Source: Pseudomonadota bacterium (GTDB lineage Bacteria > Desulfobacterota > Desulfobulbia > Desulfobulbales > Desulfocapsaceae). Taken from it: a stretch of DNA of 59,641 bases. The position numbers and the translations under genes were made by a program. Below, one piece after another: positions 35,287-44,070 of the stretch (within the stretch, counting starts at the first letter, position 1; every line of letters starts with the position of its first letter). The notes beneath the pieces were generated by a model. That model saw only the letters and a list, made by a program, of their open reading frames with translations. It was not told the DNA's origin and did no database searches. The stretch spans positions 1 through 59,641 of the forward strand of contig JAHJLI010000194.1 of the NCBI GenBank assembly GCA_018821785.1, given 5' to 3'.

Positions 35287-36237
35287 CTATTTCACATGAG
35301 AGGGGCAACTGCCACCGCAGGCACAGCCTACCTCACTTGATACTGCAGCTTTTAGAGAGAGCGGCACAGCTTCAACGGCAGGCAACCGCAGTTCAATGGC
35401 ATTTACCACCTTGGCAAAAGCAAGGCTTGCAGGGCTATCATTATCAACAGTCAGATACGGTGCGCCTTCATCTCCGGCCATAACAACTTTCGGATCCATG
35501 GGGATTTTTCCAAGAAAAGGCAAATCCAGCTCACGGGCCAAAGCTTCTCCACCCCCGGCTCGGAAAATATCCACGGTTTCGTTACAATGCGGACAAACGA
35601 AACCCGACATATTTTCGATAACTCCAGCAATCTCCACCTTAAGCGTCTTACAGAAGTTGATGGATTTGCGGACATCGGCCAAGGCCACCTTCTGGGGCGT
35701 GGTCACGACAATAGCCTTTACATGTGGAATGGTCTGGGCTACAGACAAAGGCTCATCGCCGGTACCGGGGGGGGCGTCGATTATCAGATAATCCAATTCG
35801 CCCCAATCCATGTCGGAGACAAACTGTCTGATTGCCTGAATTTTCAAAGGACCGCGCCAGATAATGGCCTCGTCCCTGTCACGCATCATATATTCAAGGG
35901 AGACCACCTTCAGGTTGTCATTATATTTGAGGGGAGGCACCAGTGCATCCGGTGACTCTGGTGGCTCAAGGTTTCCAGTCATATTGAGCATGCGCACCAC
36001 ATCGGGACCATGCATATCAACATCCATAAGGCCGACCTGATAGCCTTTCTGTGCCAGGCCGAGTGCCAGGTTGACAGAGACAGTTGATTTGCCTACCCCA
36101 CCTTTGCCGCTCATAACCAAAATTTTGCTCTTAATCTTTCCAAGAGACCTGCTTATTGCAAGTTCCTTTTGCGCAGCAGCAGCCTGCTGGGATTCCTTGG
36201 TTGTTGTTCCACAGGATCCACCACATGATCCGGCCAT
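35287..36237 (-). CDS. Mrp/NBP35-family Fe-S cluster carrier ATPase
   Basis: A 316-residue P-loop ATPase (ApbC/Mrp). The deviant Walker A SGKGGVGKST is at residues 43-52, and the Fe-S ligand motif is VCPHCNETVDIF. Extra cysteines sit at both ends: CGGSCG at the N-terminus and CACGGSC at the C-terminus, as in many anaerobes, and could bind further metal or clusters. It should load Fe-S clusters onto apo-enzymes in the cytosol. AAGGAGG precedes the ATG; the gene is divergent from ftsY. Confidence 0.93.
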   Translation of the reverse strand: MAGSCGGSCGTTTKESQQAAAAQKELAISRSLGKIKSKILVMSGKGGVGKSTVSVNLALGLAQKGYQVGLMDVDMHGPDVVRMLNMTGNLEPPESPDALVPPLKYNDNLKVVSLEYMMRDRDEAIIWRGPLKIQAIRQFVSDMDWGELDYLIIDAPPGTGDEPLSVAQTIPHVKAIVVTTPQKVALADVRKSINFCKTLKVEIAGVIENMSGFVCPHCNETVDIFRAGGGEALARELDLPFLGKIPMDPKVVMAGDEGAPYLTVDNDSPASLAFAKVVNAIELRLPAVEAVPLSLKAAVSSEVGCACGGSCPSHVK

Positions 36238-36543
36238 AATTCATCCTCCTTAAATTCTGCAAAATATGCTCAACAATATTCGAACAGACTGCTTAACAGT
36301 CGTGTACTCATAATGTCCAAAAAACGACAACCACTACAGTAATGCCGTTGCTTGGAATTGCAATCATTTTCCTGATGTCAGACAGGGCGCCTAGTTGTGC
36401 GCAGCAAGTGTCTCTCTCTCTGAACGTTCACAAAAGCAGAAGACTTTTTGTTGCTTTCTTTTCCTTCTCTACGTAAGATGAGTGGTTCGATACTTTTAAT
36501 AGACGCATGCTGTGACAATCCAACAAAACTCCAGGAACATACA
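36238..36543. other. Divergent promoter region between mrp and ftsY
   Basis: This 306-base gap separates the divergent mrp and ftsY genes and must hold both promoters. A short GACTG-CTTAA-CAGTC dyad lies near 36286. A possible upstream extension of ftsY to 36448 is in frame but lacks FtsY-like sequence. No RNA gene is seen. Confidence 0.4.
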
Positions 36544-37803
36544 ATGCTAGGATGGTTCAAGAAAAAATTTAAGAAACAAGATGAAGCTCCTCCCCGGCAA
36601 GAAGAAGCTGTTGATGAACTGTGCACTGATACCTCTTTTTCCGCCCCTGATCAACTCGAAAATACGGCAGAAAACCTGCTCTCAATTAAAAACGAATCGG
36701 ATGCCGGGACAGACCTTGCAACACTTCCTCCAATAGCCGACAGGAACAACGGTATCGAGAAACCTGTTCTGACCCCACCTCCAGCCGAACCGATTCTCCC
36801 GCCTGCAGGACCAAAGCTCAAGATCATTAAAGAATCGAATCTGCCGAAAGTAAAAGAAATAAAGAAAAAATCTCTGATTTCCCGGCTGGCCGAAAAACTC
36901 AGCAAAACACGTGAGTCCTTCACGTATCAGATCGACGCCCTGTTCCTCGGCAAGAAACAGATTGATGCAGCAATGCTTGACGATCTCGAGGAAATTCTGA
37001 TAACTGCCGATCTCGGTGTTGAAACATCCATGGAACTCCTGGAATATGTGCGCCGCAGGGTTAAACGTCAGGAATTATCTGACCCTAACTCCCTGAAAGA
37101 GGCCCTTAAAGAAAAAATCAAATCGTTCATAACGGAAAATGATAAAGATGCCTCTTTGGTGATGCCTGACACAGGTCCTTTTGTTATAATGGTCATTGGC
37201 GTGAACGGCGTCGGAAAAACCACCACCATAGGTAAAATCGCCCATAAATTCCAACAGGCTGGCCATTCCATCCTCCTCGTTGCCGCCGACACTTTTAGGG
37301 CGGCAGCTGTTTCCCAACTGCAGATATGGGGCGAAAGGAATAAAGTTCAGGTGATAGCTCACAAAGAAGGAGCCGACCCGTCATCGGTGGTTTTCGACGC
37401 CCTAAGTATTGCCCAATCCAAAAAAATTGATGTAGTCCTTGTCGACACCGCCGGCCGTCTCCATACCAACAGCAATCTTATGGAAGAGTTGAAAAAAATT
37501 AAACGAGTCATGGCTAAAAAATTGATCGGTGCTCCGCATGAAGTGCTGCTGGTAATAGATGCCACAACCGGTCAAAACGGTATATCCCAGGCCAAGCTCT
37601 TTAATGAAGCAATCGGTGTAACAGGCTTGACCCTTACCAAGCTGGATGGCACGTCCAAAGGAGGTATCGTGGTCAACATCTGCCGCGGCATGAAGATCCC
37701 CATCCGTTTTATCGGTATCGGTGAACATATTGACGATCTTCGCGATTTCGACCCCGAGGAATTCGCCGATGCACTCTTTCAGAGCCGCAAAGATCAGGTA
37801 TAA
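36544..37803 (+). CDS. ftsY: Signal recognition particle receptor FtsY
   Basis: A 419-residue SRP-type GTPase that docks ribosome-nascent chain complexes at the inner membrane. From the ATG at 36544 (AGGA upstream) the N-terminus is [12 protein letters not shown], a typical amphipathic membrane-targeting start, followed by an acidic, proline-rich A domain (to about 100). The NG domain has the G1 loop GVNGVGKTT (about 219), [17 protein letters not shown] and [10 protein letters not shown]. It is followed after 2 bases by a DjlA-like gene. Confidence 0.96.
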   Translation: MLGWFKKKFKKQDEAPPRQEEAVDELCTDTSFSAPDQLENTAENLLSIKNESDAGTDLATLPPIADRNNGIEKPVLTPPPAEPILPPAGPKLKIIKESNLPKVKEIKKKSLISRLAEKLSKTRESFTYQIDALFLGKKQIDAAMLDDLEEILITADLGVETSMELLEYVRRRVKRQELSDPNSLKEALKEKIKSFITENDKDASLVMPDTGPFVIMVIGVNGVGKTTTIGKIAHKFQQAGHSILLVAADTFRAAAVSQLQIWGERNKVQVIAHKEGADPSSVVFDALSIAQSKKIDVVLVDTAGRLHTNSNLMEELKKIKRVMAKKLIGAPHEVLLVIDATTGQNGISQAKLFNEAIGVTGLTLTKLDGTSKGGIVVNICRGMKIPIRFIGIGEHIDDLRDFDPEEFADALFQSRKDQV

Positions 37804-37805
37804 TA

Positions 37806-38636
37806 ATGTATTATCAACGCCGTCAACAACCTGGCTGTGGAGGATGTCTCCTTATTGTCCTTCTCATTGTATTCATTTCCGGAGGCGCTCCGGCTCTTAT
37901 TTCCTTTCTCGGAACCCTCGTCTACACTGGATTGGCCGGCGTCCTGCTTTTTATCGCCTTGTTCTGGGGTTTCACCTACTGGGTGCAGAAAAAAGTCTCC
38001 ACATATGAACAGTCACAAACCGACAGCCATAACCGCTTTGTCTCGCTGCTCATACAGATCCTTATCCTCATCGCCAAAATAGACGGTCGCATAAGTCGCG
38101 AGGAAACCCAGACAATTCACCGTTTTTTCCAGAATAACCTGCACTACAACCAAACCCAGATGCTCTGGGTAAAAGAGCTGATCAAAGAGGCAGCCAATTC
38201 GACCCAGTCTCTCGAAACCTTATTGCAGGAGTTTAAATCAACTTTTGCCTATGAGCCGCGCATCATCCTCCTGGAACTCGTGTACCAAGTGCTTTTTACC
38301 AAAACGAGTGTCCCGGAAAACGAATTGGAGATTGCCCGTCGGATTGCCGCCTTCCTCGACATTCCCGTATATACGCAGCGAACCATGGAGGCCAAATATC
38401 GCTATCGTGGCAACCAAGGGGGGGCGGCAACCAGCTGGGATATGGCCGCGCAGCACTATGCCACCCTCGAACTCGAAAAGGGGGCCGACATGGAAGAGGT
38501 GAAGAAGGCCTATCGCAAACTCAGCATGCAGTATCATCCCGACAAGGTGCGTCACTTGGGTGATGAATTCCAGGCGGTTGCCGAGGAAAAGATGAAGGAA
38601 ATCAATCAGGCTTACGATTATTTTAAAAAACAGTGA
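37806..38636 (+). CDS. DjlA-like membrane co-chaperone (TerB-like and J domains)
   Basis: A 276-residue protein with two N-terminal membrane helices (about 13-33 and 38-62), a helical TerB/DjlA-type domain (about 75-195, starting LLIQILILIAKIDGRISREE) and a C-terminal J domain (about 215-275) with the essential HPD tripeptide in YHPDKV. It would stimulate DnaK near the inner membrane. It begins 2 bases after the ftsY stop, so the two are co-transcribed, a link that fits membrane-protein biogenesis. Confidence 0.9.
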   Translation: MYYQRRQQPGCGGCLLIVLLIVFISGGAPALISFLGTLVYTGLAGVLLFIALFWGFTYWVQKKVSTYEQSQTDSHNRFVSLLIQILILIAKIDGRISREETQTIHRFFQNNLHYNQTQMLWVKELIKEAANSTQSLETLLQEFKSTFAYEPRIILLELVYQVLFTKTSVPENELEIARRIAAFLDIPVYTQRTMEAKYRYRGNQGGAATSWDMAAQHYATLELEKGADMEEVKKAYRKLSMQYHPDKVRHLGDEFQAVAEEKMKEINQAYDYFKKQ

Positions 38637-38660
38637 CCTCCGAAAACAAAAAAAATCCTG

Positions 38661-39365
38661 TTATAGGCCGTGCTCTAAACAGATCTCCAGAATCGTGCCG
38701 ATATGCGTTTCCATGGCCTGTCGAGCCCGTATTGGATCGTGGTTGACAATAGCTGCAAAGATTTCATCGTGCTGCCGATCTATCAGCTGATCTATTTGCA
38801 GAGATTCCAGTAAGTTATTGTAAGAATAAGACATGGCGTACGTCTGAACCTCATAGAAACTTTTCATTAAGTGGATCTGGACAACATTTTTGCTAGCATA
38901 AGCAATATTCATGTGAAAACTGATATCAGTATTGATGTGGATCTCATGTTCGATCCTTTCTTTTTTCATTCGTTCAATACCTTTTTTTATCAACCGGTGA
39001 TCTTCATCCGTTGCTCTTCTTGCCGCCAATTCGGCACTCTTCATCTCAAGAGCCATGCGTATTTCCTGGATATCGGCAATGCTATAAGTCTCGCCGTTCA
39101 GTGCTTGCAACAGCGGCCGTTTCTCGAGAGCCCGATCCTGGTCAAGGACAAATAACCCCACGCCACGACGGCTTTCAACCAACCCCTGGTCCGTCAAACG
39201 CTGCACGGCGCTACGAATAGTTGGCCGCCCGACTTTAAAACTTGCGGACATATCGCGCTCCGACATCATCCGTTCGCCAGCCCCGATCTCGCCACGGTAG
39301 ATCATATCGCGCAACTGCTCAAACACCTGGTCGGCGATATTGCGGTGTTTTACTGGTTTAATCAT
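38661..39365 (-). CDS. GntR-family regulator, FadR/FCD subfamily
   Basis: A 234-residue regulator with an N-terminal winged helix (about 8-75: QVFEQLRDMIYRGEIGAGERMMSERDMS, then VGRPTIRSAVQRLTDQGLV) and an FCD effector domain (about 90-230) containing the D-x3-H pattern (NTDISFHMNI) and later histidines (RQHDEIF, METHIG) that bind metal and an organic acid. FCD regulators such as LldR and PdhR respond to lactate, pyruvate or related acids. It is divergent from the larA-like gene, with a matching FadR-type operator (39453-39463) between them, so it most likely controls the 39.6-51.8 kb genes. Confidence 0.93.
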   Translation of the reverse strand: MIKPVKHRNIADQVFEQLRDMIYRGEIGAGERMMSERDMSASFKVGRPTIRSAVQRLTDQGLVESRRGVGLFVLDQDRALEKRPLLQALNGETYSIADIQEIRMALEMKSAELAARRATDEDHRLIKKGIERMKKERIEHEIHINTDISFHMNIAYASKNVVQIHLMKSFYEVQTYAMSYSYNNLLESLQIDQLIDRQHDEIFAAIVNHDPIRARQAMETHIGTILEICLEHGL

Positions 39366-39452
39366 CTGCCTTTCCTGGAATACTTTTTTAAAATCAATGC
39401 CGGCTCTTTCCTGCCGACCATCGCTCCTCGCCTGAATGCATCAGCATCATAG

Positions 39453-39463
39453 TGGTATTACCA
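39453..39463. promoter_or_regulatory. FadR/LldR-type operator
   Basis: TGGTATTACCA fits the TNGTNNNACNA consensus of FadR-subfamily regulators and sits inside a longer dyad (GTGGT-N3-ACCAC, 39452-39464). It is 88 bases upstream of the GntR start and about 170 upstream of the larA-like start. A second small dyad TGTC-GT-GACA lies near 39580. Confidence 0.65.
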
Positions 39464-39634
39464 CATTCCCATCTCGTTCGCAATAAATCTTTTTACCATC
39501 TATTATATTTAACATTTATATGTTAAAATTAACGCAATAAAAATGTCTTGCAAATTTTTATGTTCTGTGCGATTGTCGTGACATAAATTGGCTAGATATG
39601 TGTACCACTAACTGTCCTGAGGGTTATTACTATC

Positions 39635-40972
39635 ATGGTTCAAGAAAAGATGCAGTCGACTACTTCGAGGCCCTTTATCCGCTCTCTGGCGGGTATTCTC
39701 CCGGTAGTCCTTCCCGCCGACTGGCAGCTTCTCACCTTGGCCGATTTTCCTGAAATTACCAGTCCGATTGACGCTCCTGCTCTGACCCTGGAGGCCCTGC
39801 AATCGCCGCATGGGACCGCCACTCTCGACAGCCTCCTGGCGCCGCATAACACCGTATGTATCCTTATCGAGGATCTGACTCGAACCTCCCCGAAGAAAAT
39901 CATCCTGGGAGTTGTTCTTAATCTTCTCCGCAAAAGGGGCATCCCTGCCGCCAATATTTCCATCGTCATCGCCCTTGGCACCCACCGGCCCCTTTCCCGT
40001 CTGGAACTGGTAGAGACCTTCGGTGAAGAAACAGTTGCTAAATACACCTTTGTCAATCACGATTGCTATGCACCTGATCTAAAGCCCATCGGCCGTTTGG
40101 CAAGCGGTACAGAAGTAAAAATCAACAAACTTGCCACCGAGGCCGATTTTCGCATTGGCATAGGTTCAATCTTTCCCCATCCTCTGAATGGTTTCGGTGG
40201 CGGCGGCAAGATTCTCTTTCCGGGAATTGCCGACTTCGATTCAATCTTCGAGCATCACCTGCGTCACAGCTTTCGGGGTCATTCTGCATTAGGTCACCTC
40301 GCCGGCAACGAATTTCACGAAGAGGTGACCGCCCTTGCCTTAGCCGGCAAACTGAACTTTATCGTCAACAGCGTCCTCAACCACAACGACCAGCTGCATC
40401 AAGTGGTCGCCGGCGACCCGATCCTTGCCCACCTGGCCGGGGCTGCGATCTGCCGGGACATCACTTCGCGATATTTTCAGGCTCAGGCCGATATTACCAT
40501 CATCTCGGCTTTCCCCTATTCCGAAGGACCGCAGATCATGAAACCGTTAGCTCCGGCCGGAATGATCACTCGCGTCGGAGGCACAATCGTCCTCTACGCC
40601 GATTGCCGCACCCCGCTGCCTGAGAGCTATTTTGCCGCCTGCCAAAGTTTCAGGAGTCATCATGGTGCGGACCTGCGTCGGGCAGTACTTGATCATTTCG
40701 CTAACAACAAGCCAATAATGGAGGGTGCCCCACCGGAACTCAATATGTCAATGGCCCAGGCAATACTCGCTCAAAATGATTTCGACATCATTTTGGTAAC
40801 AGGTGACATACCACCAGGTCAAGCTGCCCGCCTTGGCTTTCACCATGCTGCAAACCTGCAGGATGGTGTTCAGCTTGCAACAGAACACCATGCCAAACCA
40901 ACAGTCAATGTCATCCCGGCAGGTGGTGTTATCCTGCCGGTTATTAACAAAAATTCACCGCTATCTTGTTGA
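39635..40972 (+). CDS. LarA-family nickel-dependent 2-hydroxyacid racemase
   Basis: A 445-residue LarA-superfamily protein. Conserved blocks are the IEDLTRTSP loop (the DLTRP-type motif), IALGTHRPLSRLE with a catalytic-type histidine, VNHDC, VKINKLA with the lysine expected to link the nickel-pincer cofactor, and PHPLNGFGGGGKILFPG. The superfamily includes racemases of lactate, malate, phenyllactate and other 2-hydroxyacids, so the substrate is open. The pincer cofactor genes (larB, larC, larE) are not in the window. Cytosolic. First gene of the hydroxyacid cluster and divergent from the GntR gene. Confidence 0.88.
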   Translation: MVQEKMQSTTSRPFIRSLAGILPVVLPADWQLLTLADFPEITSPIDAPALTLEALQSPHGTATLDSLLAPHNTVCILIEDLTRTSPKKIILGVVLNLLRKRGIPAANISIVIALGTHRPLSRLELVETFGEETVAKYTFVNHDCYAPDLKPIGRLASGTEVKINKLATEADFRIGIGSIFPHPLNGFGGGGKILFPGIADFDSIFEHHLRHSFRGHSALGHLAGNEFHEEVTALALAGKLNFIVNSVLNHNDQLHQVVAGDPILAHLAGAAICRDITSRYFQAQADITIISAFPYSEGPQIMKPLAPAGMITRVGGTIVLYADCRTPLPESYFAACQSFRSHHGADLRRAVLDHFANNKPIMEGAPPELNMSMAQAILAQNDFDIILVTGDIPPGQAARLGFHHAANLQDGVQLATEHHAKPTVNVIPAGGVILPVINKNSPLSC

Positions 40973-41114
40973 GATGGCGGCGAGCAGCATCTCACGGAAC
41001 TCCCGCTGGTCGCAGCCGGGAGATAAGATGGAACTCTCCAGATTGTTTTCTCATGGACGCTGGAGAAAAATTACCCCGGCACCCCGGGAAAACCTTTTTT
41101 CAAGAGGGAGAATA

Positions 41115-42152
41115 ATGAAAAAGCTAGCTTCAATCGTTGTTGCCAGTTGTGTCCTTTTTGGTGTCGGTGGTCTGGCCGAAGCCAAGATGAACCTCAAATA
41201 CGGCTTTATTGCCCCACCCACCCACCCTGAGGTCATTGCTGGCAAAGCCTTTGCCGACTACGTCAAGGAGAAAACCAATGGTGAGATCACCATTGATATC
41301 TTCCCTCTCGGCCAGTTGGGTGGTGAACGTTCCATGGTCGAACAAATCCAGGGTGGCACGCTGGATATGATGGACTGCACCACAGCAGTGCTCTCCAACT
41401 TCGTCCCCCAGGTTGCTCTCTTTGACCTGCCGTTCCTCTGGCCAACCCGTGAGGTCGCGTACTCGGTACTGGGTGATGCTGAATTCTTTAAGATCTTTGC
41501 CGATGTCTTTCCGCAGAAAGGCATGGTAGCCATTGGTTATGGTGAGAATGAAATGCGCGACCTGACCAATGTTAAGCGGGAAATCAAGACACCTGCTGAC
41601 CTCAATGGTATGAAAATAAGAGTCATGGAGGCCCCAATCTATCTGGAAACCTGGAAACAGTTGGGGGCAAGTCCGGTGCCTATGCCGTTCCCCGAAGTGT
41701 ATAATGCTTTGCAGCAAGGGGTAATTGACGCCCAGGAAAACCCAATTCTTACCTCGTCCCTGATGAAGTTTACCGAGGTTTGTCCCTATGCCACCATTAC
41801 CAACTACTCCCTGACTGAATTGTTCCATCTGGTCAATATCGATCTATGGAACAAACTCACCAAGAAACAGCAGCAGATCTTCCGTGACGGTGCGGAGATG
41901 CAGATCAAGATGAACCGGGATGGCGGTAAAAAGATGACTGTCGATGTCATGGCCAAACTAGAGGCTGAGGGAAAAGTGAAAATCACCCACTTGACCAAAG
42001 AGGAGCGTAACGCCTTCTACCAGGCTGTCCAGCCTGTCTTTGCCACATTCGAAAAGAAAGTGGGCAACATCCCGGACAAACCGGAATATGGACGTTTTGC
42101 AGGTATGAGCTACCTTAAGATGATGCAGGAGAAGATTAAACAGTACGAGTAA
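41115..42152 (+). CDS. dctP: TRAP transporter substrate-binding protein (DctP family)
   Basis: A 345-residue periplasmic binding protein with a signal peptide (residues 1-23, MKKLASIVVASCVLFGVGG, cleavage at AEA). KYGFIAPPTHPE, GEITIDIFPLGQLGGERSMVEQIQGGTLDM and the arginine in NGMKIRVMEAPIY (carboxylate anchor in DctP proteins) identify the family. Start 41115 has GAGGGAG; a longer open frame to 40803 overlaps the larA-like gene and is not real. It should capture an organic acid for the DctQM permease encoded next. Confidence 0.95.
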   Translation: MKKLASIVVASCVLFGVGGLAEAKMNLKYGFIAPPTHPEVIAGKAFADYVKEKTNGEITIDIFPLGQLGGERSMVEQIQGGTLDMMDCTTAVLSNFVPQVALFDLPFLWPTREVAYSVLGDAEFFKIFADVFPQKGMVAIGYGENEMRDLTNVKREIKTPADLNGMKIRVMEAPIYLETWKQLGASPVPMPFPEVYNALQQGVIDAQENPILTSSLMKFTEVCPYATITNYSLTELFHLVNIDLWNKLTKKQQQIFRDGAEMQIKMNRDGGKKMTVDVMAKLEAEGKVKITHLTKEERNAFYQAVQPVFATFEKKVGNIPDKPEYGRFAGMSYLKMMQEKIKQYE

Positions 42153-42167
42153 AAGCGAGAAAGGAAA

Positions 42168-42207
42168 CCGGCTGTGATTCGTCATAACTACGTCGAAATT
42201 CAGCCGG
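42168..42207 (+). other. Hairpin in the dctP-dctQ gap
   Basis: CCGGCTG (42168-42174) pairs with CAGCCGG (42201-42207) without a T run. Hairpins here are common after binding-protein genes and may stabilise the dctP transcript relative to the permease genes. Confidence 0.4.
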
Positions 42208-42284
42208 CTCCTGCCGTTTCGTTCCCTCGCAAGATGCAAACCTTGAAGAGCCATTTTTATGTGAAATTGACAGCGAGATAGGAT

Positions 42285-42797
42285 ATGAGGAAATTTATTA
42301 ATTGTTTCAATAAAATAGAGGAGATGTTCATAGGCTACGCCCTGTTGCTGATCGCCTTTATCACTACGCTCCAGGTCGTGCTCCGCTATGCCTTCAGCAT
42401 CTCCTTCGATTGGGTAGACGAGGGCTCCCGCTATATGACTATTCTCATTACCTTTGTCGGGGCGGGGATATGTATCCGTTACAGTGCACATTTTGGCATG
42501 GATGCTCTGGTGCAGTACGTACAGCCACGATACAAGCACCTGCTGCGGGCCCTGGCGATGTTTGTTTCCTCCTTCGTCATGGGAATCACCTGTTACTTCA
42601 GCTGGATCCAAATCGCCAACCTTCATAAATTCGGGGCCACCACCCCGGTACTCCAGCTGCCGATGTATGTCCCCTATCTGCCCATCGGTGTTTTTACCGT
42701 CATTATCGCACTACGCTTTTTCGGGCAAGGCTGCAAGCACCTTGGCGCATTGGCCGGCAAGGAAATCGACACCAAGGAGGATTGTCGCAAATGCTGA
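42285..42797 (+). CDS. dctQ: TRAP transporter small permease (DctQ)
   Basis: A 170-residue protein with four membrane helices (about 13-35, 50-68, 88-108 and 128-150). FDWVDEGSRYMTI and the following helix match DctQ. It helps dock the substrate-binding protein to the large permease. AGGAT lies before the ATG. It overlaps the dctM start by 7 bases. Confidence 0.92.
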   Translation: MRKFINCFNKIEEMFIGYALLLIAFITTLQVVLRYAFSISFDWVDEGSRYMTILITFVGAGICIRYSAHFGMDALVQYVQPRYKHLLRALAMFVSSFVMGITCYFSWIQIANLHKFGATTPVLQLPMYVPYLPIGVFTVIIALRFFGQGCKHLGALAGKEIDTKEDCRKC

Positions 42798-44062
42798 TCT
42801 TCATGGCTGTCCTCTTTATCTTCCTGCTGCTGATCTCCACCCCCGTCGCTATTGTCATGCTCGGGGTGACAGCGGCCACAGTGCACTTTTATATCCCCGT
42901 GCCCCTACAGGCCATTGTGCAGCAGCTTTTTAACGGCATGGATAATTTTATCCTCCTGTCCATTCCCTTTTTTATCCTTTCCGGAACTATCATGGCCCGG
43001 GGCTCGATCTCCGGCAAACTGGTGGGGGTCATGCAGATCCTCGTCGGCCATCTGCCCGGTGGCATGGCCATCGCCTCGATCCTTGCCTGTATTTTTTTTG
43101 CGGCGATCTCGGGCTCGAGCCCGGCAACGGTCATTGCCATCGGTTCGATCATGATCCCGGCCCTGATCAAACACGGATATGACGAGGATTTCAGTATCGG
43201 CCTGCTGACCTCTACCGGATCGCTCGGCATCCTTATACCGCCATCCATCCCCATGGTGCTGTACGCTTTGGTTATGAACGTTTCGGTGGGCAAGCTCTTT
43301 ATGGCCGGCATCATGCCTGGCATTATGATCGGCACCATTCTCATCGTCTATTCATTCATCCTCGCTAAAAAGCATAACTGGAAAACGGTCACAAATTATG
43401 CTCCTGGCGAAAAATGGCGGCATATCAAAAGTGCCTCCTGGGGGATTGCCATGCCGGTGATGATCCTCGGCGGCATCTATTCCGGCATCTTCACTCCTAC
43501 CGAGGCCGCGGCGGTATCGGTAGTTTATGCCCTTTTTGTAGAGTTTTTTATCTACAAGGACATGAACATGGAAAAACTCCATCAGGTGCTCAAGGAATCT
43601 GTCATTCTTTCCTCTGCCTTACTCTTTATCATCGCCTGCGCCATGACCTTTATTTGGTTGCTGACTCGCGAGAGGCTGCCGGTAATAGCCGCCGACTTCA
43701 TCATTGCCCATATCGACAACAAGTATGTGTTCCTCCTGGTCGTCAACATCTTTCTCCTCTTGGTCGGGTGCGTTATGGACATCGTCTCGGCGGTGGTCAT
43801 CATCTCGCCGATCTTGCTGATCGCCCTGCAACAATACGATATCGACCTGGTCCACTTCGGCGTCATGATGATCGTCAACATCGAATTCGGCTTCCTGACC
43901 TTTCCCTTTGGCCTCAACCTGTTCGTCTCCATGGGGATTACCGGTAAATCGCTAACTCAAGTCGGAAGGGCAGTTTTGCCTTTTCTCGGCCTGCTCTTAA
44001 TCGGTTTGATGCTGGTTACCTATATTCCCTCGGTTTCCCTGTGGCTGACTCGGGTGCTGTAA
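42791..44062 (+). CDS. dctM: TRAP transporter large permease (DctM)
   Basis: A 423-residue polytopic permease with about 12 membrane helices, the ion-coupled transport subunit of the TRAP system. IPFFILSGTIMARG, FFAAISGSSPATVIAIGSIMIPAL and LLTSTGSLGILIPPSIPMVLY are diagnostic. The ATG at 42791 overlaps the dctQ stop, indicating coupling. Substrate is probably a 2-hydroxyacid, judging from the adjacent racemase and dehydrogenase. Confidence 0.95.
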   Translation: MLIFMAVLFIFLLLISTPVAIVMLGVTAATVHFYIPVPLQAIVQQLFNGMDNFILLSIPFFILSGTIMARGSISGKLVGVMQILVGHLPGGMAIASILACIFFAAISGSSPATVIAIGSIMIPALIKHGYDEDFSIGLLTSTGSLGILIPPSIPMVLYALVMNVSVGKLFMAGIMPGIMIGTILIVYSFILAKKHNWKTVTNYAPGEKWRHIKSASWGIAMPVMILGGIYSGIFTPTEAAAVSVVYALFVEFFIYKDMNMEKLHQVLKESVILSSALLFIIACAMTFIWLLTRERLPVIAADFIIAHIDNKYVFLLVVNIFLLLVGCVMDIVSAVVIISPILLIALQQYDIDLVHFGVMMIVNIEFGFLTFPFGLNLFVSMGITGKSLTQVGRAVLPFLGLLLIGLMLVTYIPSVSLWLTRVL

Positions 44063-44070
44063 TTCAACAT

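Noticed and set aside
40803..41114. A 104-codon in-frame extension upstream of dctP, overlapping the larA-like gene
   Set aside because: The ATG at 41115 has a strong ribosome-binding site and begins a classic signal peptide; the extension is antisensible to neither family nor composition and overlaps a real gene in another frame.
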